From assembly GCF_016583645.1 (NCBI RefSeq), contig NZ_NRRL01000011.1:1-64000 (forward strand): a DNA stretch of 64,000 nt, written 5' to 3'. Numbering within the stretch: position 1 is the first letter of the stretch; every line of letters begins with the position of its first letter. This stretch comes from Rhodovibrio sodomensis. Lineage in GTDB: Bacteria; Pseudomonadota; Alphaproteobacteria; Kiloniellales; Rhodovibrionaceae. The position numbers and the translations under genes are program-made. Below the pieces are notes generated by a model, which saw nothing but the letters and a program-made list of their open reading frames with translations, ran no database searches and was not told the origin of the DNA. Of the stretch, positions 26,279 through 34,835 are shown piece by piece.

Positions 26279-27532
26279 CTAGCGCTCGCTGCCGTAGCCG
26301 CCGGAGCCGTAGCCGCCCGACCCGTAACCGCCCTGGGGCCCGCCCTGCGGCTGGTCGCTCTCCTCCGCGATCGCGGCGATCGTGCGGGCGAGCAGGCGGA
26401 TCTCGTTGCGGATTTCCTTCACCACCTGGTCGCGGCCCTGCTGCTGGTCACTGACCAGGCGCTCCAGCCGGACGTCCAGGTTGCGGATGTGGTCCTTGGT
26501 GGCGTCGTCCATGCCGCCGGCTTGCTGCTGGCTTTCGCCCGCATCGGCGATCCGGCCCAGGATCGGCTTCAGCTGCGACTGCGTCTCCGCCACCCGCATC
26601 AGCACCGACTGCTCGGTGCGCATCTGATCGGTTAGGGTGGTCAGGCGCTCGGTCAGCTGCATCAGGTTGCGGTTGATCTGGGCCCGGTCTTCCTCGCCGC
26701 CCGAGATCGTCCGCTGCAGCGTGTCCAGGCTGTCGGCGGTCTGCTCGAGCAGCGCCTGGATGTAGGCCGGCACGCTCTCGCCCGCGCCCGCGCCTTCGCC
26801 CATGCCGCCGCCGGTCAGCTTGGTGATCGAGGACAGCCACTCCTCCAGTTCGTTCATGAACCGGTTGTGCGCCTGGCCCGCCTGCAGCTCCAGGAAGCCG
26901 AGCACGAGCGAGCCGGCAAGCCCGAACAGCGAGGACGAGAAGGCCGTGCCCATGCCCTGCAGCGGCTCCTGCAGCGCCCCCTTCAACTGGCCGAACAGCG
27001 CCGCTGGGTTCTGGCCGGAGGCGCTCAGGTCGCCGATCGCGCTGGCGACCGAGTTCACCGTCTCCAGCAGGCCCCAGAAGGTACCCAGCAGGCCCAGGAA
27101 GATCAGCAGGCCGATCAGGTAGCGGCTGATCTCGTGGCTTTCGTTGATCCGGCTGCCAATGCCATCCAAAACCGAACGCATCGACAGCGTCGACAGCGAC
27201 ATCCGGCCGCCACGCCGCTGCTGCTGCTCGCCCATCATGTTGGCGAGCGGGCTCAGCAGCCGAGGCGGGCGTTCGTTCTGCATCGAGCTGGGCAGGCCCT
27301 GGCCGCCGCTCTCCTGGCGGAACCGCTCGATCCACTCGACTTCCGGGCGCAGCAGCAGCACTTGCCGGAAGATGTAGACGATGCCGAGCAGCAGCACGCC
27401 CAGGATCAGGCCGTTGAACAGCGGGTTGCCCATGAACGCCGCACGCAGCTGCGGCAGCAGCATCACCGCGGCCCCCGCGACGATCGCGAGGAAGATCAGC
27501 ATCCGGATCAGGAAACGGCGGGGTTGGCTCAT
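26279..27532 (-). CDS. MotA/ExbB-like inner-membrane stator protein
   Basis: 417 aa. Two membrane helices near the N-terminus, then a cytoplasmic stretch with SLSTLSMRSVLDGIGSRIN, then the ExbB/MotA-type helix pair around LIGLLIFLGLLGTFWGLLET and GMGTAFSSSLFGLAGSLVLG. The C-terminal half is helical and ends in a GYGSGGYGSGGYGSER repeat. It would form the proton-channel partner of the downstream MotB-like protein, the stop and start being only three bases apart. Not TolQ (present at 58042) and not flagellar MotA by context. Confidence 0.82.
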   Translation of the reverse strand: MSQPRRFLIRMLIFLAIVAGAAVMLLPQLRAAFMGNPLFNGLILGVLLLGIVYIFRQVLLLRPEVEWIERFRQESGGQGLPSSMQNERPPRLLSPLANMMGEQQQRRGGRMSLSTLSMRSVLDGIGSRINESHEISRYLIGLLIFLGLLGTFWGLLETVNSVASAIGDLSASGQNPAALFGQLKGALQEPLQGMGTAFSSSLFGLAGSLVLGFLELQAGQAHNRFMNELEEWLSSITKLTGGGMGEGAGAGESVPAYIQALLEQTADSLDTLQRTISGGEEDRAQINRNLMQLTERLTTLTDQMRTEQSVLMRVAETQSQLKPILGRIADAGESQQQAGGMDDATKDHIRNLDVRLERLVSDQQQGRDQVVKEIRNEIRLLARTIAAIAEESDQPQGGPQGGYGSGGYGSGGYGSER

Positions 27533-27721
27533 CGTGGGCGCTTGGCTCCCTTGGCCCTGGTCAGCCGGACGGCGGCGTCGATGGCGGGCGGTCGTGGTGT
27601 CGCGGCGGAACGGGCGGCGCCGGCTGGCGCGTGCGATCGCGTCCGGCGGCGGTTCAGCACGGCCGCGCGGCCGGGGTAACCGCCAGCCGCGCCGGATCGC
27701 GCGGGCCCGCGGGCCGGCCGA

Positions 27722-29116
27722 TCACCGGTTGGCGGGCACGATGTCGACCCGGTCGAGCGGCCCCTGATCGGCCGTCGCGCCGAGCGCGCGGACGTCCATC
27801 CGGGTGGAGCGGATGCCCTGGTCGATCAGGTAGGTCCGCACGGCAAGCGCCCGCGACAGCGATAGCCGGCGCGCCTGGCTCGCCGTATCCTCGGTGCCTT
27901 GCGCGAACGCCATCAGCTGCACGCGCTGACGCGGGTTGTCTTCCAGCGTCTGCGCCAGCTGGTCCAGCCGCCGCTTGGCGTCGTCGCTCAGCGTCGCCGC
28001 GCCGTCGTCGAACATCAGCCGCATCCGGTCCGGCAGCGCCTCGGCCGGCAGGGCGGCGGTCTGCGTGTCGCCCGTGTCGTCCGCGCTCCCGGTTGCGGCG
28101 CCGTCATCGTCGGCGCTGGCTGGTTCGGACGCGGTCGTCGCGGCGGTCTGCGTTGCCGTGGGCTCCGCCGGCGCGCCCCGGTTCGCCGAGCCGTCGCCTT
28201 GGCCATCGGCCATGCCGCCGGACCCCGCGGTGTCACTCGGCGCGGTCGGGCTGGCTGAGGCGTCGCCGGCCGCCGTCTGCGGGCTCGCCGGTGCGCCCGC
28301 TGGCGATCTGTCGGACGAAGACGTGGCCGAGGTACCGGATGCAGCCGCCGTCTGCATGGCGGGCGCGTCCGGCTGTCCGCCGGCTTGCATACCCTGCGGC
28401 GGCTGCGGCTTGCGGCTTGGGCGGGCGACCAACCGGGTCGGCGCGCTCTGGCCGCCGGCCGCGCTCTCGGCCGGCTGCCGCCCGGTCGTTGCCGGCTCGG
28501 ACGGCTGGGCCGCCACGTCCGCGCCCGCGCCGCCCTGCTCGAAGCTGGGCGCTTCCGGCACCTCGACCGCCTGGCGCGAGTCGCGCTGCTGGCTCTGGCT
28601 CGGTGTCTCCGGCTGGGAGGCGGTCGCGGCCGTGCGCGGCGCCTGTGGCTGCCGGCGCTCCGGCTTGCGGGCGGGCGGCTGGCCGGTCGTCTGACCGGGC
28701 GTCTGGGTGTCGCGGTTGGCCTGGCGACGGTCCGGGATCTGGTCCGGGTCGACCACCAGCTGGCTCTCCGGCGGGCGCTGCGGCGGGAAGCGCAGTATCG
28801 CGCCGGCCGGGCCGCGGTACGGCTCGCCGAACTGCACCGAGGACCGGTCGCTGCCACCGCCGCGCATGCCGCCGCCGTCGGCGGTGCCAGCGCCGGCCCG
28901 GCCGCGGCCGCCGTCGATCGCGTCCATGTTGACGATCACGTTGTCGCGGCCCTGGACGCCGCGGCCGCCGTCCTGCGAATTGCTGCCGCCGCCGATGTAG
29001 ACGGTGTCGAACTGCGCCCCCGCGGGCGACGGCGCGATCAGCGCCATGGCGAAGACGAGCGTACTGACGCCGAGCCAGCGGGCACGGGTCGATCGCGGCG
29101 CGAAGTCCAGGAGCAT
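27722..29116 (-). CDS. Secreted OmpA-family protein with long disordered linker
   Basis: 464 aa from ATG 29116, preceded by GAGGGA; the upstream GTG is less likely. A signal peptide (LGVSTLVFAMALIAPSPAGA) is followed by a Gly-rich N-terminal part (TVYIGGGSNSQDGGRG), a Pro/Ala/Gln/Ser-rich low-complexity linker (about 90-350) and a C-terminal OmpA-like domain (LMFDDGAATLSDDAKRRLDQ; LSLSRALAVRTYLIDQGI). The peptidoglycan-binding Asp/Arg pattern is weakened in MAFAQGTEDTASQARR. It follows the stator pair on the same strand and may belong to the same envelope complex. Confidence 0.8.
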   Translation of the reverse strand: MLLDFAPRSTRARWLGVSTLVFAMALIAPSPAGAQFDTVYIGGGSNSQDGGRGVQGRDNVIVNMDAIDGGRGRAGAGTADGGGMRGGGSDRSSVQFGEPYRGPAGAILRFPPQRPPESQLVVDPDQIPDRRQANRDTQTPGQTTGQPPARKPERRQPQAPRTAATASQPETPSQSQQRDSRQAVEVPEAPSFEQGGAGADVAAQPSEPATTGRQPAESAAGGQSAPTRLVARPSRKPQPPQGMQAGGQPDAPAMQTAAASGTSATSSSDRSPAGAPASPQTAAGDASASPTAPSDTAGSGGMADGQGDGSANRGAPAEPTATQTAATTASEPASADDDGAATGSADDTGDTQTAALPAEALPDRMRLMFDDGAATLSDDAKRRLDQLAQTLEDNPRQRVQLMAFAQGTEDTASQARRLSLSRALAVRTYLIDQGIRSTRMDVRALGATADQGPLDRVDIVPANR

Positions 29117-29265
29117 GCGGAATTCCCTCACAGAATCGCCGGTGCGAGCCTACGTCGCCCGGCCACACGGGACAACCGCTTTACGCCCTCCAGGGTTGCC
29201 AGGACGTTCGGACAAGATTGTCGGGGTCCGGCGGCGGCCCGAACGGCCGCGGCCCGCGCCGCGCG

Positions 29266-30114
29266 CTAGGCGCCCGCCGCATTGCCGGGGCTGGCGTTCG
29301 GCCCGGTCTGGGCGTTCTTCGCCGCCTTTTGCAGCAGGCGCTGGAAGGTCACCTCGAGCTCGGCGTTGGCGGCGATAATCGACGGGCTGTCGATCCGGAC
29401 CGCCTTGCCCTCGATCTCGCCGACAAAGCCGCCGGCCTCGCGCACCAGGATCATGCCCGCCGCGATGTCCCAGGGCGACAGTTCGCGCTCCCAGAAGCCC
29501 TCGTAGCGCCCGGCGGCGACGTAGGCGAGGTCGAGCGCGGCCGAGCCGAACCGGCGGATGCCCGCGGTGTTCGCCATCACCGCGTCGAGCTCCGCCTGGA
29601 ACTGCGGACGGTTGCCCTTGCCCTTGAACGGCGCGCCGGTGGCGATCAGCGCACGATCCAGCCGGTCGCGCGAGGACACGCGGATCCGCCGGTCGTTCAG
29701 GTAGGCGCCCACCCCCTTCTCGGCCCAGAACATCTCTTCCTTGATCGGGTCGTAGACCACGCCCGCCACGATCTCGCCGCGCTGCTCCAGCGCGATCGAG
29801 ATGGCGAAGTGGGGCAGGCCGTGCAGGAAGTTCGTGGTGCCGTCCAGCGGATCGACGATGAACCGGCGATGCTGGTCGTCGCGGCTCTCCTGCTCGGCCG
29901 ACTCTTCCATCAGCAGGCCGAACTCCGGCCGGGCCTTGGACAGCTCCTGGCGCAGCGTCTTCTCCGCCCGCCGGTCGGCGGCGGAGACGAAATCGGCCGG
30001 TCCCTTCTTGGAAACCTGCAGGTTCTCGACCTCGCCGAAGTCGCGCTTCAGCGACTTCGCCGCCTTGTCGGCGGCGCGGATCATCATGTTTAGGACAGGC
30101 GAACGGGTGGCCAT
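29266..30114 (-). CDS. Inositol monophosphatase family protein (SuhB-like)
   Basis: 282 aa Mg-dependent, Li-sensitive phosphatase fold. Metal-site motifs: LMEESAEQ, FIVDPLDGTTNFLHGLPHF and SPWDIAAGMILVREAGG. It hydrolyses inositol-1-phosphate or a similar sugar phosphate; bacterial SuhB also acts in rRNA antitermination. Start ATG 30114, the typical N-terminus for alphaproteobacterial members. The Pro/Ala/Asn tail after QRLLQKAAKN is not conserved. Confidence 0.93.
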   Translation of the reverse strand: MATRSPVLNMMIRAADKAAKSLKRDFGEVENLQVSKKGPADFVSAADRRAEKTLRQELSKARPEFGLLMEESAEQESRDDQHRRFIVDPLDGTTNFLHGLPHFAISIALEQRGEIVAGVVYDPIKEEMFWAEKGVGAYLNDRRIRVSSRDRLDRALIATGAPFKGKGNRPQFQAELDAVMANTAGIRRFGSAALDLAYVAAGRYEGFWERELSPWDIAAGMILVREAGGFVGEIEGKAVRIDSPSIIAANAELEVTFQRLLQKAAKNAQTGPNASPGNAAGA

Positions 30115-30248
30115 GCGGTTTCCGGCGGGCTGGTCGGGACCGGGCGCGCCCAGCCGATTGGCTGGCGTGCGCGCTCGGGACGAGGTCGTGGGGTCGGGCG
30201 GCGGGCGGGTGAGCGCTGGCGAGGCGCGTGCGCGGCGGCGGCGCGCTC

Positions 30249-30295
30249 GAGCAGGATGCTGAAAGGTGAAGCCACTTTTCAGCTGAATCTTGCTC
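30249..30295. repeat. Dispersed palindrome copy C
   Basis: GAGCAGGATGCTGAAAGGTG, an AAGC loop, then CACTTTTCAGC and, after TGA, ATCTTGCTC. The core matches the palindromes at 10290 and 18831, and here the outer GAGCA(A/G)GAT arms pair as well. It lies 64 bp beyond the efp stop codon. Confidence 0.75.
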
Positions 30296-30310
30296 TCTCT
30301 TCAAGCAGTT

Positions 30311-30360
30311 AGAGCAAAGTTCACGATGAAGGTCGGCTCGACCTCAATCGATTTTGCTCT
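30311..30360. terminator. 50-bp imperfect palindrome at the efp 3' end
   Basis: The outer arms AGAGCAAA / TTTTGCTCT and inner arms AAGGTCG / CGACCTC flank a GCT centre, and the right arm overlaps the efp stop codon. Read from the efp strand it would form a long stem at the transcript end. The sequence differs from the GATGCTGAA palindromes beside it. Confidence 0.5.
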
Positions 30361-30928
30361 AGTCCTTGACCTTCTCGACGTACGTGCCGTCGGCGGTCTT
30401 CACGACCACCTTCTGGCCTTCCTCGATGTGCGGCGGCACCGAGACGCGCACGCCGTTCTCCAGGTCGGCCGACTTGTAGGAGGCGCTGGCGGTCTGACCC
30501 TTTACCACCGGCTCGGCGTAGGTGACCGTCAGGGTGACCGATTCCGGCAGCCGCACTTCCAATGGCGTCTCGCCGTAGAATTCGATCTCGACCTGCATGC
30601 CCTCGGTCAGAAAAGCCGCCGGATCGCCGATCACATCGCGCGTGACGGTCAGCTGCTCGAAGGTGTCCTGATCCATGAAGGTGTATTCGTCGCCGTCGGC
30701 GAACAGGAACTGATATGGCCGCTGCTCCAGGCGCACCCGCTCCAGCGTCTCGGCCGAGCGGACGCGGTCGTTGGTCTTGTTGCCGTCGAACAGATCGCGC
30801 AGTTCGAGCTGCATGTAGGCGCCGCCCTTGCCCGGCTTGACGTGCTCGGTCTTGAGCACGCGCCAGACGCGGCCCTTGTGCTCGATCACGTGGCCGACGC
30901 GGATTTCGTTGCCTTCGATCTTGGGCAT
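30359..30928 (-). CDS. efp: Elongation factor P
   Basis: 189 aa from ATG 30928 (MPKIEGNEIRVGHVIEH); the upstream reading is an artefact of an open frame. Three beta-barrel domains; the tip loop reads EHVKPGKGGAYMQ, so the residue modified in EF-P is Lys (KPGKG), the EpmABC-type or unmodified variety. The C-terminal domain has GVRVSVPPHIEEGQKV. It rescues ribosomes stalled on polyproline, relevant here because TolA in this window is rich in Pro. Monocistronic. Confidence 0.97.
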   Translation of the reverse strand: MPKIEGNEIRVGHVIEHKGRVWRVLKTEHVKPGKGGAYMQLELRDLFDGNKTNDRVRSAETLERVRLEQRPYQFLFADGDEYTFMDQDTFEQLTVTRDVIGDPAAFLTEGMQVEIEFYGETPLEVRLPESVTLTVTYAEPVVKGQTASASYKSADLENGVRVSVPPHIEEGQKVVVKTADGTYVEKVKD

Positions 30929-31106
30929 CGGTCGTTCGTCTCGATCGCTTGTTGGACTGTTGGCGCGAAGTCGCCCGATCGGCCGACGCGCGTCGTCGCC
31001 CGCTGACCCGCGGCGGCGCGCCCCGTCGGGCCGGGCGAGCGGGCCGGAACCTAGCAAGGCACCCGGGGCAAGTAAACGCCGACCGGGGGCAGAGGGCAGC
31101 CGCCGC

Positions 31107-31736
31107 TCAGCGTTCGGCGCCGGCGATCCGCGCGTTGGCCGCCGCGACGCCCGCGGCGGGACCTTCGGCGTGGTCCCAGACAGCCGTCTCCAGCGCGACG
31201 AAATCCGCCCCGGCGGCGACCAGCGGGGTCACGTCGTCGAGCGAGACCGGCGCGGCGCCGGCCGCTGCCATGGCGACGCACGGGATCTCCATGACCGCCT
31301 GCCACCAGGTGAAGTTGCTGCTGTGCTCGGCGTCGTGGGCGGTTTCGGGCGGGCCCCGGTCGGGCTCCGGAGCGGTGAAGGCGACGTAGTCGGCCCCGGC
31401 TTCGCCTGCCATCATCGCCGCGTGCCGGGACTGGGCGCAGTGCATGCCGACGATCCGGTCGTCGCCCACCGCCTTGCGCGCGGCCTTGACCTTGCCGCCG
31501 GGGTTCAGATGCACGCCGTCCGCGCCCAGGCGCTTGGCCGCGGCCGCGTCGTCGGCCAGGAGGGCCGCGACGTCGCGCTCCTGCGTCGCGGCGATCAGTT
31601 CGGGCCCAGCATCGGCCGGCAGCAGCACGGCCGCGACGTCGCCGCCGTCGAGCGCGGCGGCGAGCGCGTCCGCGCCGATCCCGGCAGGCACGGTCAGATA
31701 CAGGCGGGCGAGCGGGTCTTGCGGTTGGTCGGCCAT
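31107..31736 (-). CDS. Thiamine phosphate synthase (ThiE)-like protein
   Basis: 209 aa TIM-barrel. Features compatible with ThiE are the KRLGADGVHLNPGG segment, RIVGMHCAQSRHAAMMAGE, and the Asp/Glu-rich strand VALETAVWDHAEGP. ThiE joins HMP-diphosphate and thiazole phosphate. Catalytic residues are less conserved than in true ThiE (the CysxTHS loop reads MHCAQSRH), so this may be a paralogue. The stop is 178 bp from the efp start on the same strand. Confidence 0.7.
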   Translation of the reverse strand: MADQPQDPLARLYLTVPAGIGADALAAALDGGDVAAVLLPADAGPELIAATQERDVAALLADDAAAAKRLGADGVHLNPGGKVKAARKAVGDDRIVGMHCAQSRHAAMMAGEAGADYVAFTAPEPDRGPPETAHDAEHSSNFTWWQAVMEIPCVAMAAAGAAPVSLDDVTPLVAAGADFVALETAVWDHAEGPAAGVAAANARIAGAER

Positions 31737-31772
31737 GACTGCGGCGGGTGATAGCCAAGCCGGCGCCCGGGA

Positions 31773-32195
31773 TCAACGCCCGTGGCCGGGTATCGTGCGC
31801 AGATAGTTCGCCAGCGCGCGGTCGGGCGCCGGCAGGTCCAGAAGGTCGAGGGCGTCCGGCCGGTCGGTCCGGAACGCGGTGCCGTGCGCTTGGGCCAGCG
31901 CGCGCAGCTTTTCGGCGACGTCGCTCCGGCCGGTGAAGATCACCCCCGACACGCCCGCCCGGTAGGCCGCCAGCGCGTCGCCCGGCCGCGGCCCGCAGTC
32001 GAGATAGGTCCCGGCGAGCGCGGCGCGCTCATCGGCGCTCAGCTGGTTCAGCAATTGAACGAACCAGCCCGGCCCGACGTAGGCCGCCGCCCCGGGGGCG
32101 GAGAGCAGCGTGACGCTCACCCCCGCCCGCCGCGCCGCGTCCAGCGCCGCCCGCGCGTGATCCAGGCTGTGCACGGTGATGGCGGGGCTGGGCAT
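31773..32195 (-). CDS. Conserved hypothetical protein
   Basis: 140 aa from ATG 32195. It contains alternating hydrophobic strands (ITVHSLDHARAALDAARRAG; VSVTLLSAPGAAAYVGPGWF; YRAGVSGVIFTGRSDVAEK) that suggest a small alpha/beta fold. No catalytic motif is recognised. It lies 36 bp upstream of the ThiE-like gene on the same strand, so the two are probably co-transcribed. Confidence 0.65.
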   Translation of the reverse strand: MPSPAITVHSLDHARAALDAARRAGVSVTLLSAPGAAAYVGPGWFVQLLNQLSADERAALAGTYLDCGPRPGDALAAYRAGVSGVIFTGRSDVAEKLRALAQAHGTAFRTDRPDALDLLDLPAPDRALANYLRTIPGHGR

Positions 32196-32225
32196 GGGTG
32201 AGGGCGCTCTAAACTGATTCCGCTT

Positions 32226-32301
32226 CTCCACTGGGAGGAGGGATCACGGGCATCGGCGTTGCGGGCAACCTCCTCTCCCTGACCCTCTCCTCCCAGTGGA
32301 G
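32226..32301. repeat. 15-bp perfect inverted repeat
   Basis: CTCCACTGGGAGGAG (32226-32240) and CTCCTCCCAGTGGAG (32287-32301) enclose 46 bp including CCTCTCCCTGACCCTCTCC. It resembles the CTCTCC-rich intergenic repeats seen in several proteobacterial genomes. It lies between the end of gap and the start of the 140-aa gene. Confidence 0.7.
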
Positions 32302-32427
32302 GAGAGGGACCAACTCAGTGGCGGACAGGAGACGTCGAGAGGGGGCGCGGCGACAAGATCACGGCGGGATGCCGTATTGGCACCCCGCCGCTTGCAAGCG
32401 CTCGTCCAGGGGGCGGCCGGTCGCAGG

Positions 32428-33441
32428 TTACGCGACCTGGCCGATCTTCACGGCGGCGTCGGCCATCCGGTTGGAGAAGCCCCATTCGTTGTCGTACCAG
32501 CTCATCACCCGCACGAAGGTCTTGTCGATCACGTGCGTCTCGGCGATGTCGACCACGCTGGAGTGGCTGTCGTGGTTGAAGTCGGTCGACACCAGCGGCT
32601 CGTGCGAGATGCCCAGGATGCCCTTCATCCGGTTGGACTTGGAGGCGTCGATCAGGGCCTGCTTGACGGTGTCGGCATCGGTTGCCTTGCTCGCGTCGAA
32701 CTTGAAGTCGACCAGCGAGACGTTGATCGTCGGCACCCGCACCGCGGCGCCGTCGAGCTTGCCGGCCAGCTCCGGCATCACCAGGCCGACCGCGCGGGCG
32801 GCTCCGGTCGACGTCGGGATCATGTTGTTGGCGGCCGCGCGCGAGCGGCGCGGGTCCTTGTGCATGGTGTCCACGATGCGCTGGTCGCCGGTGAAGGAGT
32901 GCACGGTGGTCATGTAGCCGCGCTCGATCCCGAGCGTGTCCTGCATTACCTTGGCGACCGGGGCCAGGCAGTTGGTGGTGCAGGACGCGCAGGAGATCAC
33001 CTCGTAGCTGGGATCGATCTGGTCCTCGTTGACGCCGACCACCACGGTCATGTCCGCGCCATTCGACGGCGCCGACACCAGCACCTTCTTGGCGCCGGCG
33101 GTCAGGTGATGCGCCGCCTTGTCGCGGTCGGTGAACACGCCCGAGCACTCCAGCGCGACGTCGACGTTCAGATCGCCCCAGGGCAGCTTGGTCGGGTCCT
33201 TCTCCTGGATCACGTCGATCGCCGGCCAGTCGCCGATCTTCAGCTTGCCGCCCTCGACCTTGACCTCGGCCGGGAAGGCGCCGTGGGTGGTGTCGTGGCG
33301 CAGCAGGAAGGCGTTGGTCTCCAGATCGGCCAGATCGTTCAGAGCGACGATCTCGATGTCCTTGCGCCCGGACTCGTAGGCGGCGCGGAGCACCATGCGC
33401 CCGATCCGCCCGAAGCCGTTGATGGCGACGCGTACTGCCAT
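32428..33441 (-). CDS. gap: Glyceraldehyde-3-phosphate dehydrogenase, type I
   Basis: 337 aa. NAD-binding GFGRIGRMVLR (9-20), the catalytic SCASCTTNCLAPV with Cys154, and VSWYDNEWGFSNRM near the C-terminus. It oxidises glyceraldehyde-3-phosphate with phosphate and NAD(P) to 1,3-bisphosphoglycerate. Forms a minus-strand set tkt, aldolase, gap with spacers of about 180-200 bp; phosphoglycerate kinase, often between gap and aldolase, is missing here. Confidence 0.98.
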   Translation of the reverse strand: MAVRVAINGFGRIGRMVLRAAYESGRKDIEIVALNDLADLETNAFLLRHDTTHGAFPAEVKVEGGKLKIGDWPAIDVIQEKDPTKLPWGDLNVDVALECSGVFTDRDKAAHHLTAGAKKVLVSAPSNGADMTVVVGVNEDQIDPSYEVISCASCTTNCLAPVAKVMQDTLGIERGYMTTVHSFTGDQRIVDTMHKDPRRSRAAANNMIPTSTGAARAVGLVMPELAGKLDGAAVRVPTINVSLVDFKFDASKATDADTVKQALIDASKSNRMKGILGISHEPLVSTDFNHDSHSSVVDIAETHVIDKTFVRVMSWYDNEWGFSNRMADAAVKIGQVA

Positions 33442-33621
33442 TGGTTTACCGTCCCTATCGATTGGTGAGGAGCTTGTAGGTGTTCCATGGGGCTGGTCCC
33501 GCGGCCGGGCGCCCGCCCAAAAGCGGCGCCGCCGGCCGCGCGATCGACCGACGGCGCCGTATCTAGACGGTTCCGGCCGGTTGGCAACCGGCCGCGGCCG
33601 GCCGTCCGCGCCGACCCTGGC

Positions 33622-34632
33622 CTAGGCGGCGTACTTGCCCTGCGCCGCCTTGGAGGTGGCGACGGCCCGGTCGAAGAACGCCCTGCGCGCGGTCTCGGCG
33701 TTGTCGTTGTCGCCGCTCCAGGCGCGCAGCGCGGCGTCCTGCAAGGCACGGCCGTAGGAGAAGCTGAGCGCCCACGGCGCGCCGATCTTGGCGCCCAGCT
33801 TGTTGATGGCGTCCAGGTTCTCGGTCGCCTGCTGGTCGGTCTGGCCGCCGGACAGGAAGGCGACGCCGGGCACCGCGGCCGGCACGGTGCGCATGAAGCA
33901 GTCCAGGGTCTTCCGCGCGACCTCCTGCGGGCCGGCCTGGGTCGACGCTTCCTTGCCGCTGAGCACCATGTTCGGCTTCAGCACCATGCCTTCCAGCAGG
34001 ACATGCTGCTCGGCCAGCTGGGCGAACACCTCGCGCAGCGCCATCTCGGTGGCGCGATAGTGCGCGTCGATGTCGTGGGTCCCGTCCATCAGGACCTCGG
34101 GCTCGACGATCGGGACGATGTCGTTCTCCTGCGCCAGCGCCGCGTAGCGCGCGAGCGCGTGGGCGTTCGCCTTCAGGCACTGCGTGCTCGGCCGGCCCGC
34201 GCCGACGTCGATCACCGCGCGCCACTTCGCGAAGCGCGCGCCCAGCTTGTAGTATTCCTGGAACCGCTCGCGCAGGCCGTCCAGGCCCTCGGTCACCTTC
34301 TCCGCGCCGGTCGGGGCAAGCGGCTTGGCGCCGGTGTCGACCTTGATGCCCGGGATCATGCCGCCGTCCTGGATCTTCTTGACCAGCGGCTGGCCGTCGG
34401 ACGCGTCCTGACGGATCGTCTCGTCGTACAGGATCACGCCGGAGATGTGCTTGCCCGCGTCGGGCGTTGAGAACAGGATCTCCCGGTAGTCCCGGCGCGT
34501 GCGCTCGGTCGACTCGATGTCGTAGTTGCCGAAGCGTTTGGTGATCGTGCGCGTGCTCTCGTCGGCCGCCAGCAGGCCCTTGCCGTCGGCGACCATCTGC
34601 TTGGCGATGGTGGTCAGCTGATTCGCGTCCAT
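33622..34632 (-). CDS. Fructose-bisphosphate aldolase, class I
   Basis: 336 aa, clearly the class I (Schiff-base, metal-independent) type: GKGLLAADESTRTITKRF, GVILYDETIRQ, IVPIVEPEVLMDG, LEGMVLKPNMVLSGK with the active-site Lys, and FLSGGQTDQQATENLDAIN. It cleaves fructose-1,6-bisphosphate to triose phosphates or runs in reverse. The length is near 340-360 aa eukaryote-like members. Flanked by gap and tkt. Confidence 0.97.
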   Translation of the reverse strand: MDANQLTTIAKQMVADGKGLLAADESTRTITKRFGNYDIESTERTRRDYREILFSTPDAGKHISGVILYDETIRQDASDGQPLVKKIQDGGMIPGIKVDTGAKPLAPTGAEKVTEGLDGLRERFQEYYKLGARFAKWRAVIDVGAGRPSTQCLKANAHALARYAALAQENDIVPIVEPEVLMDGTHDIDAHYRATEMALREVFAQLAEQHVLLEGMVLKPNMVLSGKEASTQAGPQEVARKTLDCFMRTVPAAVPGVAFLSGGQTDQQATENLDAINKLGAKIGAPWALSFSYGRALQDAALRAWSGDNDNAETARRAFFDRAVATSKAAQGKYAA

Positions 34633-34835
34633 GTCTCCCCTCCGTGCTCCGTTTGCCGTGCCGATCCTGCCATCGCCCCGAACGTCGGGGGCTCTCGGTC
34701 GGGGGCGGTTCGCCGCCCGCGGCGTGCCGCGGGCGATCCGGCGCGCCGCGGGCGTTCACGCCAGATGTCGTGGCGCCGGCCGGCCGATAAAAGATGTCGG
34801 TCCGGCCGGGCCGGGCGCTGTGTCGTGCACGGGTG

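Noticed and set aside
24845..27532. Zorya-like anti-phage system (ZorA/ZorB resemble MotA/MotB with OmpA domain)
   Set aside because: No ZorC, ZorD or ZorE gene nearby; the neighbours are an OmpA protein and housekeeping genes, and such a pair is conserved in Alphaproteobacteria outside defence islands.
30929..31057. N-terminal extension of EF-P
   Set aside because: The universal EF-P start at 30928 explains the gene; the added residues have no counterpart in the family.
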